Assembly (NCBI GenBank): GCA_902362275.1
Contig: CABIWB010000017.1
Span: 1-25,333, forward strand
Direction: 5' to 3'
DNA from: Coriobacteriaceae bacterium
Lineage (GTDB): Bacteria > Actinomycetota > Coriobacteriia > Coriobacteriales > Coriobacteriaceae
DNA length: 25,333 bases
A program made the position numbers and the translations under genes. Position 1 is the stretch's first letter; each line of letters begins with the position of its first letter. Below, piece by piece: positions 17,478 through 25,121 of the stretch. The notes beneath the pieces are model-generated. The model was not told the origin of the DNA and ran no database searches. It saw only the letters and a program-made list of their open reading frames with translations.

Positions 17478-17870
17478 ATGCGTATCCGCATCGTGTGCCC
17501 CGTGAGCTGTGCCTATGAGGGCGACGCTGCGTTTGTGTCGATTCCGTCCACGGATGGCGAGTTTGGCGTTCTGCCTGCTCACTCCAGTGAGATCTGCACG
17601 ATCGACCGCGGTTACGTTCGCGTTTCCGATAAGGCCATGGGCACTGTCGACCACACGTTTGCCGTGGCCGGCGGCTATGCCCAGGTTGCGGACGATGTCG
17701 TGACCGTTCTCGCCGAGCGCGCTTGCGATTTGGCGACCGTCGATGCCGACAAGCTTAAAGCTGATATTCAAGGTTTTGAAGAGAAGCTGGGTAATTTGTC
17801 GGAGGATGATGCACGCCGCGCCTACCTCTATAATGAAATCGCATGGTGTAAGCTCAAGCTTGCCCAATAG
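17478..17870 (+). CDS. atpC: ATP synthase F1 subunit epsilon
   Basis: Rotor foot and inhibitory subunit, 130 residues. The N-terminal beta sandwich is clear (SIPSTDGEFGVLPAHSSEICTI, then FAVAGGYAQVADDVVTVLAERA), followed by a C-terminal helical hairpin (DADKLKADIQGFEEKLGNLSEDDARRAYLYNEIAWCKLKLAQ). It starts 3 bases after the atpD stop, with GGAG in the end of atpD acting as ribosome site. It is the last gene before the operon terminator. Confidence 0.94.
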   Translation: MRIRIVCPVSCAYEGDAAFVSIPSTDGEFGVLPAHSSEICTIDRGYVRVSDKAMGTVDHTFAVAGGYAQVADDVVTVLAERACDLATVDADKLKADIQGFEEKLGNLSEDDARRAYLYNEIAWCKLKLAQ

Positions 17871-17906
17871 TCAAACGATTTAGCGTTCGACCATTTGCGA
17901 ACACAT

Positions 17907-17945
17907 CATGCCCGGGATGGCCTAGCCACCCCGGGCATGCTTTTT
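17907..17945 (+). terminator. Rho-independent terminator of the atp operon
   Basis: CATGCCCGGG (17907-17916) pairs perfectly with CCCGGGCATG (17930-17939), with an additional TGG/CCA pair inside, followed by C and five T residues (17941-17945). The murA ribosome site begins at the next base. Confidence 0.88.
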
Positions 17946-17958
17946 GAAAGGGTAGACC

Positions 17959-19242
17959 TTGGATATTATCCGCGTTGAGGGTGGCCACGCCATCGGAGGC
18001 TCCGTGCCCGTTTCGGGCGCCAAGAACTCTGCACTCAAACTCATGGCGGCAACGCTTCTGGCGCCGGGCAAGACGACGCTGCAGAACGTGCCCGATATTT
18101 CCGATGTCCACGTGATGGGCAAGGTGCTCAAGGGTATGGGCGCCACGATCGATGTCCTCGACGAGCACACGCTCGAGATCGATACCTCTCAGGTCGATTC
18201 TTGGGAGGCCCCCTACGAGCTCGTTGCCAAGATGCGTGCTTCCACTGCCGTCATGGGGCCCCTGTTGGGTCGCTTCCATCGCGCCAAGATCGCCATGCCG
18301 GGCGGCTGCAACCTGGGTGCTCGCAAGATCGATATGCACATTCTTGGTCTTGAGGCCCTGGGCGTCGAGTTTGATACCGCCCACGGCTATATCAACGCCA
18401 GCGCGCCTCAGGGCCTGCGCGGTACCACCGTCACGCTCGAGTTCGCCAGCGTCGGTGCGACCGAGAACCTCATCATGGCCTCCGTGCGCGCGCAGGGCAC
18501 CACGGTTATCGACAATGCCGCCCGCGAGCCCGAGATCGTCGATCTCGCCAACATGCTCAACGAAATGGGCGCCAAGATTGTTGGCGCCGGTACGCCTGTC
18601 GTGACCATCGAGGGCGTGGAAGAGCTGCATCCTGTTACCCATCGCGTAGTGGGCGACCGCATCGAGGCCGGTACCTTTATCGTCGCCGGTGCGTTGATGG
18701 CGGACGATCGCGGTGTCGATGTCACGGGCTTTTGTCCCATTCACTTGGGCATGGTGCTCAAGAAGATGGAGCTCATGGGTATCGACTGCGAGCGCGTCGA
18801 GGATGGCGTCCATGTGAACCGTGCCGAGCATATCAAGCCGGTCGACATCCAGACGCTTCCGTTCCCCGGCTTCCCGACCGACATGCAGGCACAAATTATG
18901 GTGCTCTCCGCCCTCTCCGACGGCAGTTCCGTTATTACCGAGAACATCTTCGAGAATCGCTTTATGTTTGTCTCTGAGCTCGTGCGCATGGGTGCCGACA
19001 TTCGCATCGAGAGCCATCATGCCATGATTCATGGCGTCAAGGGCTTTTCGGGCGCACAGGTTACCTCGCCCGATCTGCGTGGCGGAGCGGCCCTCGTCGT
19101 AGCAGGCTTGATCGCCGACGGGACGACCGAGGTTTCGGCCATCCATCACATCAAGCGCGGCTACGAGCGGTTTGTCGAAAAGCTGCAGGCGCTCGGCGCG
19201 CATGTCGAGCATGCTACCGTCCCCGATCCCATCATCTACTAA
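17959..19242 (+). CDS. murA: UDP-N-acetylglucosamine 1-carboxyvinyltransferase
   Basis: First committed step of peptidoglycan synthesis: transfer of enolpyruvate from PEP to UDP-GlcNAc in the cytoplasm. The 427-residue protein has the substrate Lys22-Asn23 (VSGAKNSALK) and the catalytic, fosfomycin-target Cys117 in MPGGCNLGARKIDMHI. The start is TTG 17959 with GAAAGGG (17946-17952) at a good distance; no ATG or GTG is nearby. The ribosome site directly abuts the atp terminator and no promoter is visible between, so murA may depend on read-through of that terminator or on a promoter hidden in 17871-17906. An LCP gene follows after 12 bases, so this is a cell-wall unit. Confidence 0.96.
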   Translation: MDIIRVEGGHAIGGSVPVSGAKNSALKLMAATLLAPGKTTLQNVPDISDVHVMGKVLKGMGATIDVLDEHTLEIDTSQVDSWEAPYELVAKMRASTAVMGPLLGRFHRAKIAMPGGCNLGARKIDMHILGLEALGVEFDTAHGYINASAPQGLRGTTVTLEFASVGATENLIMASVRAQGTTVIDNAAREPEIVDLANMLNEMGAKIVGAGTPVVTIEGVEELHPVTHRVVGDRIEAGTFIVAGALMADDRGVDVTGFCPIHLGMVLKKMELMGIDCERVEDGVHVNRAEHIKPVDIQTLPFPGFPTDMQAQIMVLSALSDGSSVITENIFENRFMFVSELVRMGADIRIESHHAMIHGVKGFSGAQVTSPDLRGGAALVVAGLIADGTTEVSAIHHIKRGYERFVEKLQALGAHVEHATVPDPIIY

Positions 19243-19254
19243 TACAGGTTGCCC

Positions 19255-20490
19255 ATGTTTAAGAAAAAGCCCCTCGCGGATACCATCACCCGAAGACCCT
19301 CAACTGGTGCGCAGGCCAAGATCTACAGTCGCGATAACGTGGCGCGCTATTCCGAGCGCGCTCGCCAACGTCGTCGTAGCCACACGATTCGTCACGTCGC
19401 GCTCATTGTCGTGCTTGGTGTGCTGCTGAGTGCCACTACCGCTGCCGGCCTGTGGTTTGCCACCATTATGGGCAAGCTCGGCGATTCTAATGTCATTACC
19501 GACAATCTGCGTCGGGTTCTGGTTGACACCGATGAGGCAAAGGATCCGTTCTATGTGCTGCTTCTTGGCACCGACGGCCGTCCGGGCGAGGATACGTATC
19601 GTGCCGACTCGATTATCCTGGCACGCATCGACCCCACGCAAAAGCAGGCGACGCTCATTTCCGTTCCGCGCGACACCAAGGTCGTGTACAAGGGCGAGAC
19701 CATGAAGATCAACGCCTGCCATACCGTTGGCGGCGCCGAGGCCATGGTCGAGGCGGTCAACGAGCTGTGCGGTGTTCAGATTTCCCACTATGCCGAGGTC
19801 AGCTTCGACGGTATGCAGGCGCTGATTGATTCGGTTGGCGGTATCGACATTAACGCAACCGATGATGTTGACGACCCCGAGCACCTGGATATTAAGATTA
19901 CCGCTGGTCAGCAGCATATGGACGGCGCTACCGCTCTTACCTATGCCCGCTGCCGCTACATCTATACCGACGGCGATTACACGCGCATGCGCCACCAGCG
20001 TCAGGTGCTTGGCGCCCTTGCCAACCAGATTCTCAATAACTTCGATGCCACGAAGATCTTTGGCCTGGTTAATTCGCTGTCCGATATGCTCGTAACCGAT
20101 ATGAGCGTTCAGGATATCGTGTCTACGGTCAACGCCATGCGCGGTATGGATGTCGACGGTATCTACTCGGCCAACCTGCCTTCGTACGCCGACGACAGCA
20201 CCATGATTGACGGTGTGAGCTACGTCTTTGTCTACGAGGACGAGCTCAAGGAAATGATGGAGCGCGTCGATGCCGGCAAGGATCCCAAGGGTCCCAACAC
20301 TATGGGTCTTTCCGACGGTTCCAGCTCTACGATCGGCGACCTGAACAACAACACGTCTGACGACTACGCAAACGGCACCGCAACCTCATCGGTCAGCTCT
20401 GACGATTCCGATGACTCAAGCGATTCGGGTGATTCGGACTACTACGAAGAGCCCACCGGCGACGGCAACGGCTACGAAGCCAATTACTAG
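19255..20490 (+). CDS. LytR-CpsA-Psr (LCP) family cell-wall polymer ligase
   Basis: LCP enzymes move teichoic acid, capsule or glycan chains from lipid carriers to peptidoglycan outside the membrane. The protein has 411 residues. The layout is a basic cytoplasmic N-terminus (RARQRRRSHTIR), one transmembrane helix (about 47-72), and an extracytoplasmic LCP domain from about 97. The domain shows LLLGTDGRPGEDTYRADSII, SVPRDTKV with its key Arg139, SVGGIDI and YARCRYIYTDGDYTRMRHQRQV, where conserved Arg residues bind the pyrophosphate. The tail (about 355-411) is Ser/Asp/Gly rich and disordered-looking. ATG 19255 is preferred to TTG 19249 because ACAGG is then 6 bases upstream. It is coupled to murA. 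Its stop runs straight into structured repeat copy B. Confidence 0.92.
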   Translation: MFKKKPLADTITRRPSTGAQAKIYSRDNVARYSERARQRRRSHTIRHVALIVVLGVLLSATTAAGLWFATIMGKLGDSNVITDNLRRVLVDTDEAKDPFYVLLLGTDGRPGEDTYRADSIILARIDPTQKQATLISVPRDTKVVYKGETMKINACHTVGGAEAMVEAVNELCGVQISHYAEVSFDGMQALIDSVGGIDINATDDVDDPEHLDIKITAGQQHMDGATALTYARCRYIYTDGDYTRMRHQRQVLGALANQILNNFDATKIFGLVNSLSDMLVTDMSVQDIVSTVNAMRGMDVDGIYSANLPSYADDSTMIDGVSYVFVYEDELKEMMERVDAGKDPKGPNTMGLSDGSSSTIGDLNNNTSDDYANGTATSSVSSDDSDDSSDSGDSDYYEEPTGDGNGYEANY

Positions 20491-20684
20491 TTACGCGGTT
20501 TTACCAAACTGCGTAACGGCTCGACGCTGCGCGGGCCGCATTTGGACAATCTGACGTTCAACTTCAAGGGCGCGACCAGAAGGTCAGCGCCCTTTCGTTT
20601 CACGTCACCTTGTCTCAAATGCGACCCGCTCGCTGCCCGTCCTCAACCTGCGACGTTAGTCATTGGGGACGTTCTTAAACGACT
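20490..20684 (+). repeat. Structured intergenic repeat, copy B
   Basis: Same plan as copy A at 4942-5144; its first base is the last base of the LCP stop codon. Hairpin 1: GTTACGCGGTTT (20490-20501) with AAACTGCGTAAC (20506-20517) around TACC. Linker GCTCGACGCTGC (20519-20530). Hairpin 2 outer stem: GCGGG plus CGCATTTG (20531-20544) with CAAATGCG plus CCCGC (20616-20629), one mismatch. Conserved inner TGACGT (20552-20557) with ACGTCA (20602-20607). Apical AAGGGCGC (20566-20573) with GCGCCCTT (20587-20594), capped by GACC/GGTC on AGAA. Tail TCGCTG (20630-20635), TCAACCTG (20643-20650), then AGTCATT (20658-20664) facing AACGACT (20678-20684). The outer and apical stems share no sequence with copy A yet still pair. 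Confidence 0.8.
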
Positions 20685-20766
20685 GGTCAAAGGGGACACT
20701 CTTGATGCACTTGGCACTTGGGGACGTTCCTTATGTGCCGGCAGTTTGGGACACTCCTTGCGTTAA
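20665..20766 (+). repeat. Short GGGGAC repeat array, period 27-28
   Basis: Units start at 20665 (GGGGACGTTCTT), 20692 (GGGGACACTCTT), 20720 (GGGGACGTTCCTT) and 20747 (TGGGACACTCCTT). GTTC and ACTC forms alternate. It overlaps the tail of structured repeat copy B. The related unit in copy A (5125-5136) is single, and a degenerate GGGGACCTTTTT lies at 5277. Such GGGGAC repeats recall REP-type sequences associated with Y1 (RAYT) transposases, by analogy only. No such gene is here. Confidence 0.6.
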
Positions 20767-20801
20767 GAGGCTGGCGTGCGTCAACCTGTTCTCGTTGCAG
20801 C

Positions 20802-20840
20802 AAAAAAATCGCCCCGTTCTCGGTTGAGGACGGGGCGATT
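20802..20840 (-). terminator. Rho-independent terminator of pepT
   Basis: On the minus strand, AATCGCCCCGT (20840-20830) pairs perfectly with ACGGGGCGATT (20817-20807) around a 12-base loop and continues into a T run (seven A residues on the plus strand at 20802-20808). It lies 27 bases after the pepT stop. Confidence 0.9.
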
Positions 20841-20866
20841 CGTCTTTTGGGCTTATGCAGCCAGGC

Positions 20867-22114
20867 TTATGCAAAGCGGGCGACGAGCTCCTGCAGGACG
20901 TCGGTCATCTTGACGAGCGAACTGATCGGGACGAACTCGTTGACGCCGTGGTAGCAATAGCCGCCGGTGGAAAGGTTGGGGCAGGGCAGACCGCGGAACG
21001 ACAGCTGGGCGCCGTCGGTGCCGCCACGAATTGGCAGCACTTGGGGCTCAACGCCGCAGGCAAGGTAGGCTTCCTTGGCAACATCAATAAGCTCGGGATA
21101 GTCACGAACGATCTCGGCCATATTTCGATACTGCTGCTTAATCTCGACCGTCACGCGCTCCTCACCCAGACGCTGGTTGAGCATCGAGGCGGCGGCATCA
21201 ATAAGGTCGAGTTTCTGCTGGAACTTGGCGGCGTCATGGTCGCGGACGATATAGCGCGCCGTGGCGTGATCGACGGTCGCAGATACACCCTCAAGATGAT
21301 AAAAGCCCTCGTAGCCTTCCGTATACTCCGGGCGCTGCACGTAGGGGAGCAACGCGTTGAAGTCACAGAACAGATTGCCTGCGTTGGCCATACGGCCCTT
21401 GGCGTCGCCCGGGTGGATGGACTGGCCCTCAAAGCGGACGGTCGCCTCGGCGGCGTTAAAGCACTCCCACTCCAGCTCGCCGATGGGGCCGCCGTCGACC
21501 GTGTAGGCGTACTTGCAGCCAAAGGTATCGATATCCAACAGCTCGGCTCCGTGTCCGATTTCCTCGTCAGGGCAGAAGCAAATGCCGAGTGCGGGATGGG
21601 GCAGAGAAGAGTCCTGAGCGATGCGCGCGACAAGCGACATGATCTCGGCGACGCCTGCCTTGTCGTCCGCGCCCAGCAGCGTGGTGCCATCGCTGCAGAC
21701 CATGTCCTCACCCGCGAGGTCGTTCAGGGCGGGAAGCTTGGCGGTACTCATGGCAACGGGCTTACCGTCGACCGTGCCGCAGACCAGGTCGCCGCCTTCG
21801 TAGTGTACGATGTGCGGCTTCACGCCGGCGCCCGGTGCAACTTCGGTGGTGTCGAGATGGGCGATCAGGCCCAGGGCGGGCTTGTCCTCAGCGCCCGCAC
21901 TTGCGGGGATATGCGCGCAGACATAGGCGTGCTCGGTCACGTGGGCATCTTCTGCACCAAGCTCGCGCAGCTCTTCAGCCAACACGTTGGCAAGGTCAAA
22001 CTGAACGGCGCTCGAGGGTACCTGGTCGCAGTTTGCATCCTCGGACTGCGTGTTGATCTGGACGTAGCGCAAAAAGCGCTCGAGGACATCGGGGTTCGTG
22101 GTGGTGTTTTCCAT
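20867..22114 (-). CDS. pepT: Peptidase T (aminotripeptidase)
   Basis: Zinc-dependent M20-family enzyme that removes the N-terminal residue of tripeptides in the cytoplasm. It has 415 residues, close to the usual 408. Metal-site motifs are IAHLDTTE (His86, Asp88), LGADDKAG (148-154), PDEEIGHGAELLD (182-194) and the late His in YCYHGVNEFVP. RGGTDGAQLSFRGLPCPNLSTGG is the typical PepT C-terminal block. The start at 22114 has GGAG 8 bases upstream on the minus strand. A longer frame from 22210 would cross the divergent promoter region. It is transcribed away from the DtxR-like gene and shares a 120-base spacer with it. Confidence 0.95.
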   Translation of the reverse strand: MENTTTNPDVLERFLRYVQINTQSEDANCDQVPSSAVQFDLANVLAEELRELGAEDAHVTEHAYVCAHIPASAGAEDKPALGLIAHLDTTEVAPGAGVKPHIVHYEGGDLVCGTVDGKPVAMSTAKLPALNDLAGEDMVCSDGTTLLGADDKAGVAEIMSLVARIAQDSSLPHPALGICFCPDEEIGHGAELLDIDTFGCKYAYTVDGGPIGELEWECFNAAEATVRFEGQSIHPGDAKGRMANAGNLFCDFNALLPYVQRPEYTEGYEGFYHLEGVSATVDHATARYIVRDHDAAKFQQKLDLIDAAASMLNQRLGEERVTVEIKQQYRNMAEIVRDYPELIDVAKEAYLACGVEPQVLPIRGGTDGAQLSFRGLPCPNLSTGGYCYHGVNEFVPISSLVKMTDVLQELVARFA

Positions 22115-22162
22115 AAAGACCGCTCCAATCTTGGTCGTCGTGTGCAACAAGAACTCTAGCAC

Positions 22163-22180
22163 GGTATGCCACGGCATACC
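22163..22180. promoter_or_regulatory. Perfect 18-bp palindrome between divergent genes (operator candidate)
   Basis: GGTATGCC (22163-22170) and GGCATACC (22173-22180) are exact inverted repeats around AC. It sits between the pepT start and the DtxR-like start, just upstream of a -10-like TAGAAT (22198-22203) for the rightward gene and of TAGAGT (22158-22153) for pepT. Its size and symmetry suit a dimeric repressor. It does not match the known DtxR or MntR box sequences. Confidence 0.45.
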
Positions 22181-22234
22181 GCGACGCTTGGATGGGGTAG
22201 AATCAGCCATTGAATGCAGAAGGGACGGAAGATC

Positions 22235-22657
22235 ATGGATACGACAAATAGCTCGCGCGAACTACATCTGACGGTGGCGAACGAAGACTACTTGGAGTGC
22301 ATGGTTCGCATTGAAAGCGAAGAGGGGGAAACCAACGGCGTGCGATCGGTCGACATCGCGCAGCGCCTTGGCGTCTCCAAGGCATCGGTCAATAAAGCGG
22401 TTTCGGCGCTCAAGGCATCCGAACTTGTCGAGCAATCGCACTACGGCAAGGTAGTCCTGACCGATCGCGGCCGCGAGGTTGGCACGGCTATCTGGTACCG
22501 TCATCGCCTCGTCCGCACGTTTTTGGTTCAGGAGCTCGGTGTCGAATTTGAGCGAGCCGATGCTGAGGCCTGCATGATGGAGCATGCGCTATCCGAGGAC
22601 ACGATGAACCGCTGGCTCGCCTATCTCGAAAAGCAGGGAATCAGCGTCGAGGAATAG
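22235..22657 (+). CDS. DtxR/MntR-family metal-dependent transcriptional repressor
   Basis: A 140-residue regulator made of the winged helix and dimerisation domains only; it lacks the SH3-like third domain of DtxR, so it is the short MntR-like form. The helix-turn-helix is VDIAQRLGVSKASVNKAVSALKASELV (39-65). Metal ligands are visible: Asp18 and Glu21 in EDYLECM, His90 in WYRHRLV, and the EAC..EH motif (111-117). Such proteins sense Mn2+ or Fe2+ and repress metal uptake genes, but none are in the window. ATG 22235 is preferred over the in-frame ATG at 22214 because AGAAGGGA and GGAAG lie in front of it. mmuM follows after 10 bases. Confidence 0.88.
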   Translation: MDTTNSSRELHLTVANEDYLECMVRIESEEGETNGVRSVDIAQRLGVSKASVNKAVSALKASELVEQSHYGKVVLTDRGREVGTAIWYRHRLVRTFLVQELGVEFERADAEACMMEHALSEDTMNRWLAYLEKQGISVEE

Positions 22658-22667
22658 CGGGATATAT

Positions 22668-23561
22668 ATGGATACGAGTTATTACAATCGCTTTGGCGCC
22701 GAGGAACTTACGCGCCGCTTGTCGAGCGAGACCTTGTTGGCGCAGGGCCCCATGGGCAGTGTTCTGTTGAGTGAGTACGATGCCGCCGATATTCCACCGG
22801 CGTTTTGGAATCTGGCAGAGCCGCAGACCGTCTCTCGTATCCATCGCTTGTATGCCGCCGCCGGCGCGCAGGTGCTCATTACTAACACCTTTCAGGCATC
22901 AAGCTATGCCCTCAAGCACGACCAGATTGCGCCGTCCGTGGCGGAGGTCAATCGCGGGGCCGTCGACGATGCCCGCCAGGCGCACCCTCAGCTGCTGCTG
23001 GGCTCGATGGGTCCGATCGGTATTGAGTGGTTTGCCGAGGATTCTGCCGAGTTTCGTGAAATCCGAGGCATTGCGCGCGAACAGGCGCACGCCTTGCTCA
23101 ATGCCGGCGTTGACGGTCTGCTGATCGAGACGGTGACGTCTATCCGTAATTTGCAGCCCATGCTTGCCGGCGCCCGAGATGCCGCCGACGGCATGCCTGT
23201 TCTGGTGAGTTTTGTCGTTGACGATAAGAGCGACCTGTTGGGCGATGGCCTCAACATCGAGGCAGCCGTTTTGTACGCCGAAAAACACGGCGCAAACTCG
23301 GTTGGTGTTAATTGCTGTTCGCTTGCGGCCGCGAACGCGGCAGTGCCCAGGATGGTTGCATCGGCGACTACTCCCGTCACGGTGCGTCCCAACGTGGGCG
23401 ATCCGGTCCAGACTCAGGATGGCCCCGTATGGCACGAGAACCCCGAAGCTTTCGCGCGCGCATGCATCGAATGGAGACATGCCGGTGCCGCAATGGTGGG
23501 TAGTTGCTGTGGAACTACGGCAATCACTACGGCAGCGATGGCCGAGGCGCTCGATATATAA
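22668..23561 (+). CDS. mmuM: Homocysteine S-methyltransferase
   Basis: It makes methionine from homocysteine, probably using S-methylmethionine, though the methyl donor cannot be read from sequence. The 297-residue single HMT-domain protein has the AQGPMGSVLL opening (the family's DGAMGT-like strand), ITNTFQASSYAL (71-82) and LLIETVTSIRNL (151-162). The zinc cysteines are Cys216 in GVNCCS and the pair 280-281 in VGSCCGTT. It lacks the cobalamin domains of MetH. The ribosome site is weak (GCGGGAT). It is likely co-transcribed with the DtxR-like gene and ends at a strong terminator. Confidence 0.9.
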   Translation: MDTSYYNRFGAEELTRRLSSETLLAQGPMGSVLLSEYDAADIPPAFWNLAEPQTVSRIHRLYAAAGAQVLITNTFQASSYALKHDQIAPSVAEVNRGAVDDARQAHPQLLLGSMGPIGIEWFAEDSAEFREIRGIAREQAHALLNAGVDGLLIETVTSIRNLQPMLAGARDAADGMPVLVSFVVDDKSDLLGDGLNIEAAVLYAEKHGANSVGVNCCSLAAANAAVPRMVASATTPVTVRPNVGDPVQTQDGPVWHENPEAFARACIEWRHAGAAMVGSCCGTTAITTAAMAEALDI

Positions 23562-23566
23562 AGGGC

Positions 23567-23596
23567 AAAACCGCTCCATACGGGGCGGTTTTTTTT
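23567..23596 (+). terminator. Rho-independent terminator after mmuM
   Basis: AAAACCGCTCC (23567-23577) pairs with GGGGCGGTTTT (one G-T wobble) around ATAC and ends in eight T residues (23589-23596). It starts 6 bases after the mmuM stop. Confidence 0.92.
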
Positions 23597-23720
23597 ATTG
23601 CCTGCATGTCCTCGGCAGCATTTGCCCAAATGGTGAATGCTGGTGCCAGCAGGTTGCCGAGTGCGTGTTGCGGGTATACCTCATGCGTACCATGATCCAA
23701 ACACTGTGAGGTGTCTGCGC

Positions 23721-25121
23721 GTGTGCGCGATAATTCATTTTGGAACTGACGGTTGGCGCGCTCGCGTCGATGAGGACTTTACTGCCGATAACGTTGCCCG
23801 TATCGCCGATGCCGTCGGCGAGTTGTGGCAAAAAACAAATCCGGGCAAAACGGTATATATAGGGTTCGACACTCGGCCCCTGGCGCGCGAGTTCGCTGAG
23901 CTTGCGGCGGGTGCGCTAGCAGCGCACGGGCTAGACGCCGTGCTCGCTTCGCGACCTGTCCCGACCCCTGCCCTTACGTGGGCGGCGGCTTATGACGGTG
24001 AGGCGTGCGGCGCGCTCATGGTGACGGGGTCCCATCATCCGCAGGGCTATCTGTGCCTCAAGATTCGCATGGGTGACGGCTCAACCGCCAACCAGGATGT
24101 CATCGAAGAGCTCGAAGAGACCATGGCTCCCGAGCCAATGGGGATCGAGGGGCAATATCGCACCGCGGATATCATTCCTGACTATATGCAGGCGGTGGCA
24201 TCATTTGTCGATGCCGAAGCCATCCGCGCCGCGCACTTGCGCGTGGTTGTCGATCCCATGGGCGGCGCAGCCCAGGACTATCTAGCCGACTTGCTGCGCG
24301 AGCTTGGGGTTGAGGTGCACGAGATTCACGCCGGGCAGGCGTCTGATCAAGAAGATATCTGCCCCGACCCCGTTGAGCCTTGGGTGGACACTTGCGAGCG
24401 CACGGTTATCGAGGACGGAGCTTGCGTTGGCCTGGTGACCGACGGCGACGCCGACCGTATCGGCGCGGTTGACGAGCGCGGCAGATATATACATCCGCAT
24501 CAGATCATGGCGCTCGTTTTGGGCGACTTGGTTCAATTTCGTAATTTGGAGGGGCGCGTCGTCGTCAATCTTTCATGCTCGACGCTCGTGCGTCGGATTG
24601 CCGAGGCGCTTGGCTGCCGCGTGACCGTCAAACCAGTCGGTTTCAAATATATAGCGGCGGAGATGAAGAAGGGCGGCGTCCTCATGGGCGGCGAAGAAGC
24701 CGGTGGTATCGGCATCGCCGCGCATATGCCCGAGCGCGATGGAATCCTCGCCTGTCTGATTCTGTGTGAGCTTATGGCAAAGACGGACGCGCCTTTGGGC
24801 GTTCTGGTCGACCAACTCGAGGACAGTTTTGGTAAGACGAGTTACGGTCGACGCGATTTGCGCCTTGAGGCCGAAGATGCCGAAACGTTACGAACCCTGC
24901 TGCCGGGCGTAAACCCCAAGTCGATTTGTGGCAAGGTGCCGCAAAACGTTAGTCATATGGACGGCTTGCGTCTGTCATTCGAGGATGACACGTGGCTGCT
25001 GGTCCGTCCTAGCGGGACCGAACCAGTGGTGCGCGTCTACGCCGAGGGGTTCTCGGTGGAAGAACGTGATGAGTTGCTCGATGCCGGCTGTGCTTTAGCT
25101 AGGGGGACGTATCCGCTTTAA
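23721..25121 (+). CDS. Alpha-D-phosphohexomutase (phosphoglucomutase/phosphomannomutase family)
   Basis: It interconverts hexose 1- and 6-phosphates through an enzyme phosphoserine and supplies sugar nucleotides for envelope glycans. The 466-residue protein has all four active-site elements: the phosphoserine loop VTGSHHPQG with Ser104 (the family usually reads TASHNP), the metal loop DGDADR (241-246), the sugar loop GEEAGG (324-329, usually GEES) and the phosphate loop RPSGTEP (429-435). The start is GTG 23721, with GAGG at 23708-23711, directly before IIHFGTDGWRA. The frame is open back to an ATG at 23637, but those 28 residues are not family-like. Whether it prefers glucose or mannose phosphates cannot be decided, and glmM is less likely from the loop sequences. 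Confidence 0.88.
   Translation: MCAIIHFGTDGWRARVDEDFTADNVARIADAVGELWQKTNPGKTVYIGFDTRPLAREFAELAAGALAAHGLDAVLASRPVPTPALTWAAAYDGEACGALMVTGSHHPQGYLCLKIRMGDGSTANQDVIEELEETMAPEPMGIEGQYRTADIIPDYMQAVASFVDAEAIRAAHLRVVVDPMGGAAQDYLADLLRELGVEVHEIHAGQASDQEDICPDPVEPWVDTCERTVIEDGACVGLVTDGDADRIGAVDERGRYIHPHQIMALVLGDLVQFRNLEGRVVVNLSCSTLVRRIAEALGCRVTVKPVGFKYIAAEMKKGGVLMGGEEAGGIGIAAHMPERDGILACLILCELMAKTDAPLGVLVDQLEDSFGKTSYGRRDLRLEAEDAETLRTLLPGVNPKSICGKVPQNVSHMDGLRLSFEDDTWLLVRPSGTEPVVRVYAEGFSVEERDELLDAGCALARGTYPL

Noticed and set aside
17854..19212. Minus-strand open frame of 452 codons across murA
   Set aside because: Antisense shadow; the plus-strand MurA has all catalytic residues.
20542..20766. Small plus-strand ORF (74 codons) inside structured repeat B
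   Set aside because: The frame crosses the conserved hairpin blocks and has no ribosome site; copy A does not preserve it.
20665..20766. Regularly spaced repeats as a CRISPR array
   Set aside because: The conserved core is only about 12 bases, the units alternate in sequence, the spacers are about 15 bases and there are no cas genes.
20855..22159. Plus-strand open frame of 434 codons opposite pepT
   Set aside because: pepT on the minus strand has full family motifs, a ribosome site and a terminator; the plus frame has none.
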